DNA of 5,299 nt from assembly GCA_001513505.1 (NCBI GenBank), contig LFTM01000032.1:1-5299 (forward strand), given 5' to 3'. The notes below the pieces were generated by a model. That model was not told the DNA's origin. It ran no database searches and worked only from the letters and a program-made list of their open reading frames with translations. The stretch comes from Clostridiales bacterium DTU092. GTDB taxonomy: Bacteria; Bacillota; Clostridia; Caldicoprobacterales; Caldicoprobacteraceae. Every line of letters begins with the position of its first letter. Positions within the stretch are counted from its first letter, which is position 1. Shown one piece after another: positions 4,998 to 5,299 of the stretch. Position numbers and translations under genes: made by a program.

Positions 4998-5299
4998 CCG
5001 TGGTGAACGTGCATATGACATATATTCCAGACTCCTGGAGGATAGAATTATATTTCTGGGAGGGGAAATATATGATCAGGTTGCCGATCTGGTAGTTGCC
5101 CAGATGTTGTTCCTTGAGGCTAAGGATCCTGACAAGGATATTCAGCTTTATATAAACAGCCCGGGGGGTTCGGTAACTGCCGGTTTGGCTATATATGATA
5201 CCATGCAGTACATCAAATGTGATGTATCTACTATATGTATAGGACTGGCTGCATCCATGGGTGCATTCCTGTTGGCAGCTGGTACAAAAGGCAAACGGT
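4963..5299 (+). CDS. clpP: ATP-dependent Clp protease proteolytic subunit ClpP, N-terminal part
   Basis: ClpP is the serine peptidase barrel that degrades proteins unfolded by ClpX, ClpC or ClpA-type ATPases in the cytoplasm. The window holds the first 112 codons of a protein usually near 195 residues; the rest lies beyond 5299. The start ATG 4963 is preceded by AGGAGG (4948-4953) at nine bases. Seen: MSLIPMVVEQTNRGERAYDI, the axial-loop and start region typical of the family with essentially no propeptide; then RIIFLGGEI, YINSPGGSVTAGLAIYDTM (63-81) with the oxyanion-hole glycines; then GLAASMGAFLLAAG, in which Ser98 is the catalytic nucleophile at the same number as in Bacillus subtilis ClpP. 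The catalytic His and Asp lie past the window edge. It follows tig, and in many Firmicutes clpX and lon come next. No promoter of its own is evident. Confidence 0.96.
   Translation, partial: MSLIPMVVEQTNRGERAYDIYSRLLEDRIIFLGGEIYDQVADLVVAQMLFLEAKDPDKDIQLYINSPGGSVTAGLAIYDTMQYIKCDVSTICIGLAASMGAFLLAAGTKGKR

Noticed and set aside
4566..5021. Reverse-strand open frame of 151 codons with very hydrophobic segments that look like membrane helices
   Set aside because: The hydrophobicity is the antisense image of the acidic GAx-rich tail of tig, which reads as Leu, Phe and Ile on the other strand.

Overview
The window looks like ordinary chromosome from an anaerobic, Gram-positive Firmicute, most likely of class Clostridia. 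The evidence is the tig-clpP gene order, strong AGGAGG-type ribosome binding sites, use of GTG (and possibly TTG) starts, a FabI whose sequence resembles Gram-positive FabI, and a ferredoxin/ASKHA corrinoid-activation protein typical of anaerobes. Base composition is moderate. The species cannot be named from the sequence alone.

Layout, left to right. Bases 2-154 (+) are the last 50 codons of a small membrane protein, probably of the TMEM165/GDT1 family. Bases 155-447 hold no convincing gene, only weak promoter-like sites and a short inverted repeat. Bases 448-2277 (+) encode a complete 609-residue RACo-type protein: an N-terminal [2Fe-2S] ferredoxin domain and a C-terminal ASKHA ATPase (DUF4445/COG3894 group). 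A strong hairpin with flanking A and T runs (2310-2347) ends this gene, and probably also the gene converging on it. Bases 2440-3207 (-) are fabI, the enoyl-ACP reductase of fatty acid synthesis. Bases 3217-3485 are a divergent promoter region. Bases 3489-4898 (+) are tig (trigger factor), with an unusual 40-residue acidic tail. Bases 4963-5299 (+) are the first 112 codons of clpP, cut by the window edge after the catalytic serine.

Two functional groups are visible. The tig-clpP pair is the start of the conserved protein-quality-control cluster that usually continues into clpX and lon: trigger factor meets nascent chains at the ribosome and ClpP degrades failed or regulated proteins. fabI stands alone on the opposite strand and completes each fatty acid elongation cycle. 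The RACo-like protein is predicted to reactivate an oxidised corrinoid protein using electrons and ATP, but no corrinoid protein lies in the window, so its partner is open.

I found no clearly new biological system. The points most worth a second look are the partnerless corrinoid activator, the tig reading frame that stays open for 32 acidic codons beyond its stop and runs into clpP, the long acidic tail of trigger factor, and palindromes around the tig promoters.
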